A stretch of 64,000 bases of DNA from Lacinutrix sp. WUR7 (GCF_016864015.1 NZ_CP045067.1:1089001-1153000), one strand, 5' to 3'; counted from the stretch's first letter, positions 27,521 to 36,434 are shown. The notes: generated by a model not told the origin, from the letters alone. A program made the numbers and translations.

Positions 27521-27802
27521 TTAAATAAAATCTGGTGGTGGAGAAATGATGTTAAAATGCGGGTTTAGGTAATCTTTAAAGAAATAACCTAATTCATTAT
27601 TTTTAAATAAATCGCTTAAAGGAATAAATTCGTTGTTCGTTTCAGAAAAAACGAGTTCAAAATTATTGTTTTCTTCCTCTTCAGAAAGGCTATAAAAAAC
27701 AGAAATATCTATCGTATCATCTAGTGCTATAATTATAGATGGCATAGTAATAATTGCCATAAATAATACAGTAAAAAATATAGAAATGTTCCTTTTTGGC
27801 AT
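27521..27802 (-). CDS. Small exported or membrane protein with PPP C-terminus
   Basis: A 93-residue product with an N-terminal hydrophobic segment (about 7-27, signal peptide or anchor), an acidic Glu/Asn middle (SEEEENNNFELVFSE) and a C-terminal ISPPPDFI. I do not recognise a named family. Small Flavobacteriia proteins ending in a Pro-Pro-Pro motif occur next to transporter genes, but no function follows from that. A perfect TATATTTG -7 box lies 22 nt before its ATG, and the SulP gene follows 96 bp downstream, so it may lead the carbon-cluster transcript. Confidence 0.65.
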   Translation of the reverse strand: MPKRNISIFFTVLFMAIITMPSIIIALDDTIDISVFYSLSEEEENNNFELVFSETNNEFIPLSDLFKNNELGYFFKDYLNPHFNIISPPPDFI

Positions 27803-27823
27803 CCTTTAAATTAAATCAAGCTG

Positions 27824-27831
27824 CAAATATA
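27824..27831 (-). promoter_or_regulatory. Candidate -7 element for the small protein and the carbon cluster
   Basis: TATATTTG on the minus strand, 22 nt before the ATG at 27802. It separates the bat operon from the carbon cluster. No good -33 TTG was seen. Confidence 0.4.
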
Positions 27832-27864
27832 TAACTATAGAATTGTTTTATTGTTAAGGAAAAA

Positions 27865-28623
27865 TTAAATTTCATTTAATGCTTTAATATCATCATTAGA
27901 AATCCAACCCACTTTACCATCTGTAAGTTTAATTTTTTTCCAATTATTTACCGTGTCTAAAATTAAAACTTTAGTTCCTTCATGTAATCGAAACGATTCT
28001 TCGCTTCTTAAATTAGGTTCGCTTTTAACCTTAGCTTCTTGTGAAAACACAATGGCTGGTTTATTCTTTTTATCGATATCAAATTTATGAAACGCAAAAA
28101 ATAAAGAGATAGATGCTAAAAATAAAAAACTAGAACTACCTATAAAAGCTAACCTTTTTCTTGTTGTTGAATAGCTGAAATAATACAATAAAGACAATAA
28201 TACAAATAAAACCACAGCAATAACCGAAGCATAAGCCCAGCCATTAAAACTAAGCGTATTTGTAAGATTTTTAAATAGTTTAGTAAAACCTACTTCTGGC
28301 ACAACATCTATAGCATCTACAGTCATATTTCTTGCAAAAGCGATATTGTTTTGTATTTCTTTATCGTTAGGGGAAAGCTGTAATGCCTTTTCATAATAGT
28401 AAATACTAGGTGCAATATTATTTAGTTTATAATGTGCATTTCCAAGATTAAAATACAAAGAAGCAGAATGTTTTTTAGCATCTAAAATACTTTCATATTT
28501 AGCAATTGCTTCCGTAAATTTCCCCTCGTTATATAACGTATTTCCTTCTTCAAAAAGCGTGTTATTTTGTGCTACAGAAAGCGTAGTTAGTAAAAAAGTT
28601 AGTATGTAAATTATTTGTTTCAT
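27865..28623 (-). CDS. batE: BatE: TPR and SH3-like protein of the Bat operon
   Basis: A 252-residue envelope protein with a Sec signal (cleaved after SVAQ) and two TPR units at about 20-95 (GNTLYNEGKFTEAIAKYE, ASLYFNLGNAHYKL). Two membrane segments follow near 130-180, then a bacterial SH3 domain at about 200-250 (KVKSEPNLRSEESFRLHEG ... GWISNDDI). The architecture is that of BatE, last gene of the Bacteroides aerotolerance operon. It lies 92 bp after batD. Confidence 0.88.
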   Translation of the reverse strand: MKQIIYILTFLLTTLSVAQNNTLFEEGNTLYNEGKFTEAIAKYESILDAKKHSASLYFNLGNAHYKLNNIAPSIYYYEKALQLSPNDKEIQNNIAFARNMTVDAIDVVPEVGFTKLFKNLTNTLSFNGWAYASVIAVVLFVLLSLLYYFSYSTTRKRLAFIGSSSFLFLASISLFFAFHKFDIDKKNKPAIVFSQEAKVKSEPNLRSEESFRLHEGTKVLILDTVNNWKKIKLTDGKVGWISNDDIKALNEI

Positions 28624-28715
28624 TTGTATTTTCTATAAAACCCCTTCCAACATAGATTCGATGTCTCGGAATACATTCACCTTCCTTTATTATTCTAGAA
28701 AAGGAGTTTAAATGT

Positions 28716-30488
28716 TTATCTTATTTGCTTATCGATTTCAGAAATGGTTCTGGATGCTTTTTCATAATCTTGTTGCATTTCAACTTGTGTAATTGGTGTA
28801 TATCGTGCCAATTCGCAATTTTTCAAGATACTTACAAACTCTAAAACGGTCGTGTTTTCTACTTGTCGTTCATTTAATATTTCTGTAATCGTATCTTTAG
28901 TGAAATCACTAGTTTCTATTTGTAACTTGGCTTTTAAATAATTATGTAATGCCTTTTCAAGCGCTACATAAAAAGCTTCTTTTTGTCCTAAGGCACGTTT
29001 TGCTGCACTTAAATATTTTTTCGCTAGCTTATCTGCTTTTCTAACTTTATTACCTGTAACATCTGCCATACGTTCTTCACGTTTGTTTCTAAAGACAATA
29101 GCTAATGGTATTGCTAAAAGCGGACCTAATAAAGCGGTCCAGAAGCCTGTAGATTTAAAGAAATCCTTTTTTGTAGTGCTAACTAAATTCGCGTTGGTTT
29201 TAATAAATGCAAATTGATCATTACTTAAAACGGGTTGTTTATCGCTTCCGTTTGTAATAGCATTATTGGTTGTTCCCTCGTTATTGGTTGGCCCTTCTAA
29301 CACATCAATTATTAACTCATCAGAGGAAAGTGTTTTGTAGCTTTCGGTTTTTAAATCAAAATAAGAAAACGAGATACTTGGTAAAGGGTATTTTCCTTTA
29401 AATTGCGGAACAACCGTATAGCTCTGGCCACGTGTTCCTTGCATTCCGTTTATGGTTGTTCTTACATTATCTGTGTTTTCTGGTTCATAAACCTCTAAGG
29501 AACTAGGAAGGCTTAGTTTTGGTAATTCGAATAGTTTTAAGTTTCCATTACCGGAAACAGCAACGGTTGCTTGTAAGGATTCGGATGCATTTAATGCTGT
29601 TTTAGAAGTCGCTACTTTAAAATCGAAATCACCAACCGCTCCTGTAAAATTGGCTGGTTTATTATTTTCTGGTAACGGTTTCACATTAATTTTTCTACTT
29701 CCAGCAGAAATGGTTTTGTGCGCTTGCGTCATTAAACGTTCTCCAAAAATATTTCGTCTGCTTGTAGGAACATCAACAGTAATATCTAAGCTTAATGGTT
29801 CAATTTCTAGCTTTCCTGTTTTTTGAGGATAAAGTACTGTTTTACGTAAAACAACATATCTATAGTCTTCACCTTTATAGGTTCCTTTTAAAATTTTTAA
29901 GCCTTTTATATCTATGTTTTGTGACCAGAAATCATTGTATCTCGGACTATCTGTTTCTCGCCAATTACTAACTCCGGTATTTGGTGAAACGTACAATTTA
30001 TAGACAACGGTTATTCCTTCGTTTAAATAAGGGTTTGTTTTAGATACTTCTGCAACTAAATGAATATTATCTTCTATTAAAATATCCGGATTATTAGGGT
30101 CATTTGGCTTGCTTACCGCTTTAGAAACAACGACTGTTATTGGCGTTGTTTTATAAGTTTCTCCATTAATTTCTATAGTAGCTTGATTAATGGTAAATTT
30201 CCCTTGTTTTTTTGGTGCTAAAAAGTAACTATAGGTTTTATTGAATGATTTTTTTCCATTCATCCAAGAATGACTAACAGACTGGTTTGGACCTGCAACT
30301 ACAGTGAAATCTTGAAAGCTTGGCGGGTTAAAATTATCGCCATCCTCATTCATCTCAAAATCAATACGTAAACGTTCATTAACACCAAGTTTCTTCTTGC
30401 TTGTTTTTGCTTCAAATTTTACTTGTGCAGAAGCGATACTTGTTGCAAGTAGTATAAATAGTATTGTTATGTGTTTTATTGTTTTCAT
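28716..30488 (-). CDS. batD: BatD: oxygen-tolerance membrane protein
   Basis: A 590-residue protein starting MKTIKHITILFILLATSIAS at 30488. An ATG 24 nt upstream lies inside an intergenic hairpin and would spoil the signal peptide. The periplasmic part is three BatD beta-sandwich modules (about 20-400; LGVNERLRIDFEMNEDGDNF, then LNEGITVVYKLYVSP). One membrane segment occurs near 440-460, and a cytoplasmic helical tail contains AKKYLSAAKRALGQKEAFY. It is probably an envelope scaffold for the VWA proteins BatA and BatB. The gap to batC contains a CTTTCCC/GGGAAAG hairpin. Confidence 0.88.
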   Translation of the reverse strand: MKTIKHITILFILLATSIASAQVKFEAKTSKKKLGVNERLRIDFEMNEDGDNFNPPSFQDFTVVAGPNQSVSHSWMNGKKSFNKTYSYFLAPKKQGKFTINQATIEINGETYKTTPITVVVSKAVSKPNDPNNPDILIEDNIHLVAEVSKTNPYLNEGITVVYKLYVSPNTGVSNWRETDSPRYNDFWSQNIDIKGLKILKGTYKGEDYRYVVLRKTVLYPQKTGKLEIEPLSLDITVDVPTSRRNIFGERLMTQAHKTISAGSRKINVKPLPENNKPANFTGAVGDFDFKVATSKTALNASESLQATVAVSGNGNLKLFELPKLSLPSSLEVYEPENTDNVRTTINGMQGTRGQSYTVVPQFKGKYPLPSISFSYFDLKTESYKTLSSDELIIDVLEGPTNNEGTTNNAITNGSDKQPVLSNDQFAFIKTNANLVSTTKKDFFKSTGFWTALLGPLLAIPLAIVFRNKREERMADVTGNKVRKADKLAKKYLSAAKRALGQKEAFYVALEKALHNYLKAKLQIETSDFTKDTITEILNERQVENTTVLEFVSILKNCELARYTPITQVEMQQDYEKASRTISEIDKQIR

Positions 30489-30513
30489 AAGCCCTTTCTG
30501 TCCTTCGGACATC

Positions 30514-30531
30514 TTTCCCTTTGGGAAAGAA
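30514..30531. repeat. CTTTCCC/GGGAAAG hairpin in the batC-batD gap
   Basis: A 7-bp perfect stem with a short T-rich loop just upstream of the batD start, preceded by a small TCC-TTC-GGA hairpin. It is similar in style to the hairpin at 2113-2135. It could process or attenuate the bat message, but this is untested. Confidence 0.4.
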
Positions 30532-30603
30532 AAGATTTCATTTTAATGATTTATATTTTTTAATACCTACGCAGGACTGAATACTGCGATTGTAAACTGA
30601 AAT

Positions 30604-31467
30604 TTACCAATCTTTTTCGGTTTGTACTCTTTCTCCTTTTGTTTTTTGAGCATTCATTTTATCTTGTACTTTCTGCTCTTGATCATTCATTGCTTCTAGC
30701 AAGTTTTTCACTTGCTGTGGTGATAATTGTCCGGGTTGTGGTTTTGGTTGTTCTTTTTTCTCATCTTCACCACCTTTCCCTTCATCTTCTTTTTCATCTT
30801 TAGGATTGCCTTCTTCGTCTTTTTTATCCTCGCCTTCCTTCTTATCTTTTTCTCCGTCGTCTTTAGGCTCTTCGTCTTTATTTTCGTCTTCCTGATCTTT
30901 TTTATCTTCCTTATCCTGGTCTTGATCTTTTTGATCTTGTTCCTGATCCTTGTTATCTTCGTTTTGATCTTTATTCTCGTCCTGCTTATCTTGTTCTTCT
31001 TGTTGCTGCTCTGCACATTCTTTTGCTAAAGCATAATTATAACGTGTTTCGTCATCGGTAGGATTATTTCGTAATGCGTTTTTAAAAGCTTCTGCTGCTT
31101 CTTTACATTGCTTATCCTGCATGAGAATATTACCTATATTATGGAATGCTCTATGTTTTTCGTCTTTAGTAGTTGCATATTTTGCAGTTTGTTTTAAACG
31201 ATATAATGCTTCATCAAAAATGCCTTTTTTGTAATACGAGCTCCCTAAGTTATACGCTCCAACGGTATAGTTTGGTTGCTCAGACATGGCTTTTCTATAT
31301 TCCATTTCTGCCGAAACATAATCTTCATTAGCTGCCAAAATGTTGGCATCATACACTAAATCGTTCGCTTTTTTTTGCGCAAGCATTTGCTGTTCTTCTT
31401 TTTCTTTGTCTTGGGCAAAAGAAGAAATGCTAAAAAGGGCTACTATGATTATTACTATGTGTTTCAT
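30604..31467 (-). CDS. batC: BatC: TPR protein with highly charged low-complexity tail
   Basis: A 287-residue protein with Sec signal (ending SSFAQ) and two to three TPR units at about 35-145 (AEMEYRKAMSEQPNYTVGAY, KEAAEAFKNALRNNPTDDET). Residues about 155-250 are almost pure Glu/Asp/Lys/Gln (repeats such as DQDKEDKKDQEDENKDEEP). The tail ends PQQVKNLLEAMNDQEQKVQDK, a motif shared by BatC proteins. It lies 116 bp after batB. The charged tract makes a long hydrophobic frame on the opposite strand that is not a gene. Confidence 0.88.
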   Translation of the reverse strand: MKHIVIIIVALFSISSFAQDKEKEEQQMLAQKKANDLVYDANILAANEDYVSAEMEYRKAMSEQPNYTVGAYNLGSSYYKKGIFDEALYRLKQTAKYATTKDEKHRAFHNIGNILMQDKQCKEAAEAFKNALRNNPTDDETRYNYALAKECAEQQQEEQDKQDENKDQNEDNKDQEQDQKDQDQDKEDKKDQEDENKDEEPKDDGEKDKKEGEDKKDEEGNPKDEKEDEGKGGEDEKKEQPKPQPGQLSPQQVKNLLEAMNDQEQKVQDKMNAQKTKGERVQTEKDW

Positions 31468-31554
31468 TTTGATTTTACTAAATTATAAAACTCTAGGCTT
31501 GGTTCTAGTTAAAGATTTTATAAATTATTTAACTGGTTAATTCATGAAAGACCT

Positions 31555-31576
31555 TTCGACTGTACTCCAGGTGACA
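31555..31576. repeat. Short dispersed repeat (TTCGACTGTACTCC type)
   Basis: TTCGACTGTACTCCAGGTGA followed by CA; partner of the copy at 15141-15163 with four substitutions. It lies in the batB-batC gap. Confidence 0.45.
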
Positions 31577-31583
31577 TTCTTAT

Positions 31584-32624
31584 TTATAGGTTCTCGTTGA
31601 ATAGGTTTAACTTTTTCAGCCAAGCTGTTTTTCGTTCTAATAAAAAGACATCAATAAACAATAGAAATATTGCTAATCCTATAAACCATTGAAATTGGTC
31701 TTTAAAATCTGCAAACTCTTTGGCTTCAAATTCTGTTTTATCCATTTTGTTTAAAATGTCTCTAATGGTGTCCACTACTTCATTCGTATTTCTTCCATTA
31801 ATATAAACACCGTTTGCTTCTGCAGCAATGCTTTTTAAATTTTCTTCGTTTAAGCGTGTTATTACCGTTTCGCCTTGTCTGTCTTTTTTATAATTTAAAA
31901 CTACGCCATTTCTTTTTATTGGTATTCGACCTCCTTTAATATCTCCAACTCCAATGGTGAAAATTCGGATTCCTTCTTTACTCGCTTCTTCTGCTGCACG
32001 AATAGCCGATTCACCAAAATGATCTTCCCCATCTGAAATAATGATTAAAACCCTATTAGTCTGCTCTTCATTATCAAAATAGGTTTCTGCTAATTCTATA
32101 GCGCCATTAATTGCTGTTCCTTGCGAAGACAACATATCTGTATTCATGTTCTGCAGAAACATTTTTGCTGCTGCATAATCTGTGGTTATTGGTAATTGCG
32201 GAAATGCTTTTGCTGCATAAGCAATAATACCAACTCTGTCACTGGCAAGATTATTTATAATTTGCGTTACTAGTTGTTTCGACTTATCTAATCTGTTTGG
32301 TGCAATGTCTTCTGCCAACATACTTTTAGAAACATCTACAGCAAATACAATATCTACACCTTCGCGTTTTACGGTTTCTAGTTTAGTACCAACCTTTGGG
32401 TTTACTAAAGCAATTGCTAAACTAGCAAATACCAGACACCAAATGGTTACTTTTAATACGCTCTTAAAAAGGGATTGATTCGGACTTAATTTTTTTAGGC
32501 TTGCTTTATTGGCAAAGTTTTTTTGTGCTTTATGTTTCCAAATTTGAAGCACCAAAAATAGTAGGATTATCACTGGAATAATCACTAAAACCCAAAACCA
32601 TATTTTTTCTTCTAATTGATACAT
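31584..32624 (-). CDS. batB: BatB: VWA-domain membrane protein
   Basis: A 346-residue protein from the ATG at 32624 (MYQLEEKIWFWVLVIIPVII); the preceding in-frame TTG lies in a dispersed palindrome. Two N-terminal TM segments are followed by a VWA domain with a complete MIDAS motif (DVSKSM, then a Thr and GEDHFGESA), and one C-terminal TM (WFIGLAIFLLFIDVFLL). The von Willebrand fold faces the periplasm in this family. It pairs with BatA, 69 bp upstream, and the two probably form a complex. Confidence 0.9.
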   Translation of the reverse strand: MYQLEEKIWFWVLVIIPVIILLFLVLQIWKHKAQKNFANKASLKKLSPNQSLFKSVLKVTIWCLVFASLAIALVNPKVGTKLETVKREGVDIVFAVDVSKSMLAEDIAPNRLDKSKQLVTQIINNLASDRVGIIAYAAKAFPQLPITTDYAAAKMFLQNMNTDMLSSQGTAINGAIELAETYFDNEEQTNRVLIIISDGEDHFGESAIRAAEEASKEGIRIFTIGVGDIKGGRIPIKRNGVVLNYKKDRQGETVITRLNEENLKSIAAEANGVYINGRNTNEVVDTIRDILNKMDKTEFEAKEFADFKDQFQWFIGLAIFLLFIDVFLLERKTAWLKKLNLFNENL

Positions 32625-32630
32625 GTTTAC

Positions 32631-32648
32631 TTTCCGCAAAAGCGGAAA
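32631..32648. repeat. Variant dispersed palindrome TTTCCGC-AAAA-GCGGAAA
   Basis: A perfect 7-bp stem with AAAA loop in the batA-batB gap, directly before the batB ATG. It differs from the canonical ATTCCTGC/GCAGGAAT arms at one position on both sides (T-A to C-G-like change), so pairing is kept. Confidence 0.6.
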
Positions 32649-32693
32649 TCTTTTTAATTAATATTTATTTAAAACCTTGTAAGAAAGTCATAA

Positions 32694-33698
32694 TTACACA
32701 AAACTTCTAAAAATAGTGAAACGCAGTAATAATTCTAATGCTAATAAAAGTCCTGCTAATAATACTAACGGACGATATTTTTCTTCGTAATTATAAAATT
32801 TAAATTCTTCGATTTCTGTTTTTTCTAGTTTGTTTATTTCATTATAAATTTCGGCAAGCTTCTTATTGTTTGTTGCTCTAAAATATCTTCCTCCAGTTGC
32901 ATCTGCAATTTCTTGAAGTAGGGCTTCATCAATTTCTACTTGTACTCTTGCGTATTGAAAAGTCCCGTTTGGATTTGTTGCGTAAGGAGATAGCGCCATT
33001 CCGTTTGTACCTATCCCTATTGTGTATACTTTAATACCATATTCTAACGCTAATTCACTTGCAATTTTAGGATCTATAAAACCAGAATTGTTAACTCCGT
33101 CTGTAAGTAATATAATTACTTTACTCTTGGCTTTACTATCTTTTAAACGGTTTACAGAGGTTGCTAAACCCATTCCTATTGCAGTTCCTCCTTCAATAAT
33201 CGTGTTGTATTTTATATCGTTAAGCGATCGTATTACAATTGCTTTATCACTAGTAATTGGTGTTTTTGTATAACTTTCACCAGCATATTCTACCAAACCA
33301 ATTCTATCATTTGGCCTTCCTGCAATAAATTCTGCTGCAACTTCTTTTAAAGCCTCTAAACGATTAGGTCTTAAATCTTTCGCCAACATACTTGCCGAAA
33401 CATCTATTGCCATCACAATATCTATACCTCGAGTGGTTTTTGTTTTTGTTGAAACATCTACCGTTCTTGGTCTTGCCATTGCAGTTATTAATGCTGCTAA
33501 AGCTGCTAAACGCAAAGCAAATAACAAGTGCCTTAGTTTTGGCAACCAAGAGTTGGTTACTTTAAACCCTTTTAAACTGGATATCTTTAATTCTGCTGTT
33601 TGCTTATTATGCTTAAAAACATACCATAGCAATGCTAATGGAAGTAATAAAAACAACCAGAAAAATTCTTTATTTAAAAATTCTATTCCTTCAAACAT
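32694..33698 (-). CDS. batA: BatA: VWA-domain membrane protein
   Basis: A 334-residue inner-membrane protein. It has TM1 near residues 11-27, an RHLLFALRLAALAALITAMAR segment as TM2, the VWA domain at about 85-290 and a C-terminal TM near 310-330. MIDAS residues are DVSASM and LTDGVNNSG. It follows the DUF4381-like gene by 3 bp, so translation is probably coupled. In Bacteroides the bat genes are needed for aerotolerance; the molecular target of the complex is not known. Confidence 0.9.
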   Translation of the reverse strand: MFEGIEFLNKEFFWLFLLLPLALLWYVFKHNKQTAELKISSLKGFKVTNSWLPKLRHLLFALRLAALAALITAMARPRTVDVSTKTKTTRGIDIVMAIDVSASMLAKDLRPNRLEALKEVAAEFIAGRPNDRIGLVEYAGESYTKTPITSDKAIVIRSLNDIKYNTIIEGGTAIGMGLATSVNRLKDSKAKSKVIILLTDGVNNSGFIDPKIASELALEYGIKVYTIGIGTNGMALSPYATNPNGTFQYARVQVEIDEALLQEIADATGGRYFRATNNKKLAEIYNEINKLEKTEIEEFKFYNYEEKYRPLVLLAGLLLALELLLRFTIFRSFV

Positions 33699-33701
33699 GG
33701 T

Positions 33702-35447
33702 TTAATTTTCTTCTTGTTCTTTTTTTGCAACTTCTTCTTTTACAAGTTCTACAGAATTAACAATTCTTTCTGCAATTTCTTGTGCATAGACATCTCCCTT
33801 TCTATATGTAATGGCAATTTCTTGTATTACATTTTCTGCCGTAAAATGTAAAAGTACATATTCGCCATCATAATATTTATCTGTATTTGCTACAGGAAGA
33901 CTCGCTGTTCCATAGGTTTTTAATCCTTCGGCATTATTAGGAGTTACAAATTTTTCTTTTTTAACAAGTAAATTGCTAACGCCTTGATTTTCTAATTGCT
34001 GAATTGCCTTTTCGGAAACTTGATTTAAATCTATTTCTTCTTGACCTCCCTGTTTTTCGGGACCTTCTTGTGGACTAACTTTTAGCGTAGAGAGTTTAAC
34101 ACTTAAGGCTTCTGAAACATTACCAAAACTAAAAACAGTCATCTGTAATTTTGCTTTTATTTCTTCGGGAATTGGTGGATTATCTCTTTTTAAAACTTCT
34201 GGTGTGCTAATAGTAATTGCTGGAAAACCATAATCACTTGTTACCCAATCACCTTCTAACAACTCTTTACTTTCATTACCAATAATAGTATCTTTTACAT
34301 AACCAAAACCGTATTTTAAACCAAAGCCTACAAAAGTGGCAATACAAAGACCTACAACTATTGCTGCTGTAATAATTATCTTATTGCGTTTTTGTTTTTT
34401 CTCTTGTAGTTCTTGATATTTTTGGTCTTGTAGTTTTTCTTCTTCGGTTGGTTCTGGCAACGCTTCTTTTACTTGATCTATCTCTAAATCAATAGTATTT
34501 CTATCTAATTTTGCTAGCTCTACATCTGGAGCAGACTTGGCAAACTTTACTAAATCTGCACGCTTTAAAATAGTTTCAATATTTTTAATATCGTCTTTAG
34601 TAATATCTATTTGGTTACCATCTTTAAGGATGTTTAATCGTGTTATCAACTCATCGGTTGTACTCTCTAATGCGCGATCATATACTTTTTCGTCTAGATA
34701 TTTTCTAATAATAAAGGTTAACTCGGAATAGTAATCTTTTAATTCTGCATTTTGCAAATAGTTGGTTTCATCTAAATTTTGCAGTGCTAATTTCGCTCTA
34801 TCATAAGGCGGAAGCAATGCAATTTTCTCTTCTTTTGTAAGTGGTTTTGTTCTCCAAATAAACCAATATAATAAGAAACTTAATAAAGATAAAACTAGTA
34901 ACGTTAGCAAAAGATATTTCCACCATTGACTCGGACTTTTCTCTACTTCAATAATTGGTTTAATATCGTACAACCCTTGTTTTGTAGTGTCTACTACAAT
35001 ATTTTTTACCTCTATTTGTAAAGAATCGGTTTGAAATACTTTAGTACCAATTACAATTTTCTGTCTTGGAATAGTAAATGCGCCAGAATCAAATTGTGTT
35101 AAACCATACTTTTTAATTAGTTTGTATTTAGCATCTTCTTTTGTGGTATCTATAGCATAAGATTGTATCATTTCTAAAGGAAGAAATGTTTGTCCTTCCG
35201 GAAAAACCACAACATTTGTAGTATCTGTTTCTACTTGTACTTTATAGGTTATTTGCTCTCCTATTTTTATGGAAGTAGAATCTATTGTTGCAGTTACTTG
35301 CGCTGCTAAAAATAAAGGCAAAAGTAAAAAGGCAAAAGTAAAAAGACCCGAAAACGGAAGACCGAAAACGGAAGCATTTGTATTATTATATCTAAAATTC
35401 TTACTCTTCATATTAAAAATAGGTTTCAATTTCCCGTAACCTGACAT
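33702..35447 (-). CDS. DUF4381-like/BatD-like membrane protein of the Bat operon
   Basis: A 581-residue protein between DUF58 and batA, the usual place for this gene, which has no Bat letter. It has a signal peptide, a periplasmic beta domain (about 50-165; IDSTSIKIGEQITYKVQVE), a TM at about 172-192 and a conserved cytoplasmic helical block (YDRAKLALQNLDETNYLQNAELK, then YYSELTFIIRKYL). A second TM lies near 355-380, with a beta-rich C-terminal domain after it. The signal-peptide region carries two tandem DNA duplications (35317-35373), odd inside a coding sequence. The likely start is the ATG at 35447 or, 12 codons later, the ATG at 35411. Confidence 0.82.
   Translation of the reverse strand: MSGYGKLKPIFNMKSKNFRYNNTNASVFGLPFSGLFTFAFLLLPLFLAAQVTATIDSTSIKIGEQITYKVQVETDTTNVVVFPEGQTFLPLEMIQSYAIDTTKEDAKYKLIKKYGLTQFDSGAFTIPRQKIVIGTKVFQTDSLQIEVKNIVVDTTKQGLYDIKPIIEVEKSPSQWWKYLLLTLLVLSLLSFLLYWFIWRTKPLTKEEKIALLPPYDRAKLALQNLDETNYLQNAELKDYYSELTFIIRKYLDEKVYDRALESTTDELITRLNILKDGNQIDITKDDIKNIETILKRADLVKFAKSAPDVELAKLDRNTIDLEIDQVKEALPEPTEEEKLQDQKYQELQEKKQKRNKIIITAAIVVGLCIATFVGFGLKYGFGYVKDTIIGNESKELLEGDWVTSDYGFPAITISTPEVLKRDNPPIPEEIKAKLQMTVFSFGNVSEALSVKLSTLKVSPQEGPEKQGGQEEIDLNQVSEKAIQQLENQGVSNLLVKKEKFVTPNNAEGLKTYGTASLPVANTDKYYDGEYVLLHFTAENVIQEIAITYRKGDVYAQEIAERIVNSVELVKEEVAKKEQEEN
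35317..35373. repeat. Tandem repeats inside a signal-peptide coding region
   Basis: GGCAAAAGTAAAAA occurs twice in exact tandem (35317-35330, 35331-35344). Immediately after come GACCCGAAAACGGAA and GACCGAAAACGGAA (35345-35359, 35360-35373), which differ by one inserted C. The block looks like intergenic repeat DNA but stays in frame within the DUF4381-like gene. Confidence 0.7.
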
Positions 35448-35458
35448 TATCTTATTAA

Positions 35459-36325
35459 TTATCCTCTTCTTTTAAAATAACCTAAAAGCTTTTTTACATA
35501 ACTTTCATCTACTCTACAATCTATGGTTCCTGCTCCAGACTTAGCAAAACTATCTTTATAATATGCTACTTTTTCATGATAGAATTTCGAATAGTTTTTA
35601 CGTACGGTTTTAGATTGTGTATTTACCAAAAGGAACTCTCCTGTTTCTTCATCTTGCATTTGAACCATACCAATGTTTGGCATTTCTTCTTCGCGTTTAT
35701 CAAATACTCTAATTCCGGTTACATCGTGTTTTCCTGCTGCTATTTTTAAGGTTTGTTTATAATCGTCTGCAATAAAATCGGAAAGCACAAAAACAATGGC
35801 TTTCTTTTTCATTACGTTACGCATAAACTTCAATGCTTCTGCAACATTAGTGCCTTTACTTTTTGGTTTAAATTCTATAAGCTCACGAATAATACGCAAT
35901 ACATGCGATCTTCCTTTTTTAGGCGGAATATAAAGTTCTACGTCGTCGGTAAATAAAATAAGCCCTATTTTATCATTATTCTGTGTTGCAGAAAATGCTA
36001 ATGTTGCTGCGATTTCTGTTACCACTTCATTTTTAAATTGCTCTTCGGTTCCAAATAATTCCGATCCAGAAATATCCACCATAAGCATCATAATAAGCTC
36101 CCGTTCTTCTTCAAAAACTTTAATATGTGGAAGATTGGTTCTTGCCGTTACATTCCAATCTATATTACGAACATCATCGCCATATTGATACTGTCTTACT
36201 TCAGAAAAAGTCATACCACGACCTTTAAAGGTAGAATGGTATTCTCCTCCAAAAATATGATCAGACAAACGGCGTGTCTTAATCTCAATTTTTCGTACTT
36301 TTTTTAGTAATTCTTTGGTATCCAT
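35459..36325 (-). CDS. DUF58 domain protein of the MoxR/Bat operon
   Basis: A 288-residue cytoplasmic protein. It contains the DUF58 signature FSEVRQYQYGDDVRNIDWNV near residue 40 and a VWA-like core with DISGSELFGT near 95. DUF58 proteins work with MoxR AAA+ ATPases in assembly or activation of VWA proteins. It is 109 bp after moxR, a gap filled by the CAGTATTCAG inverted repeat, and 11 bp before the DUF4381-like gene. Confidence 0.9.
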   Translation of the reverse strand: MDTKELLKKVRKIEIKTRRLSDHIFGGEYHSTFKGRGMTFSEVRQYQYGDDVRNIDWNVTARTNLPHIKVFEEERELIMMLMVDISGSELFGTEEQFKNEVVTEIAATLAFSATQNNDKIGLILFTDDVELYIPPKKGRSHVLRIIRELIEFKPKSKGTNVAEALKFMRNVMKKKAIVFVLSDFIADDYKQTLKIAAGKHDVTGIRVFDKREEEMPNIGMVQMQDEETGEFLLVNTQSKTVRKNYSKFYHEKVAYYKDSFAKSGAGTIDCRVDESYVKKLLGYFKRRG

Positions 36326-36344
36326 CTATTTAGTAAACAGTTTT

Positions 36345-36416
36345 CAGTCGCAGTATTCAGTTTTCAGTTTCTATGTATTCAGCATTTAGTAAACAAATAA
36401 CTGAATACTGCAACTG
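36345..36416. repeat. Inverted pair of the CAGTATTCAG dispersed repeat
   Basis: CAGTCGCAGTATTCAGTT (36345-36362) and AACTGAATACTGCAACTG (36399-36416) are inverted copies with one mismatch, separated by 36 nt. Single copies of the same word lie at 30576-30592 (inverted) and 38491-38507. Here the pair fills the moxR-DUF58 gap and can form a long hairpin in the operon message. Confidence 0.65.
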
Positions 36417-36434
36417 AATACTGAAGACTCCTTT

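Noticed and set aside
30727-31029. 100-codon hydrophobic plus-strand frame opposite batC
   Set aside because: It is the complement of the Glu/Asp/Lys-rich tail of BatC; monotonous Phe/Ile/Leu composition with no start context.
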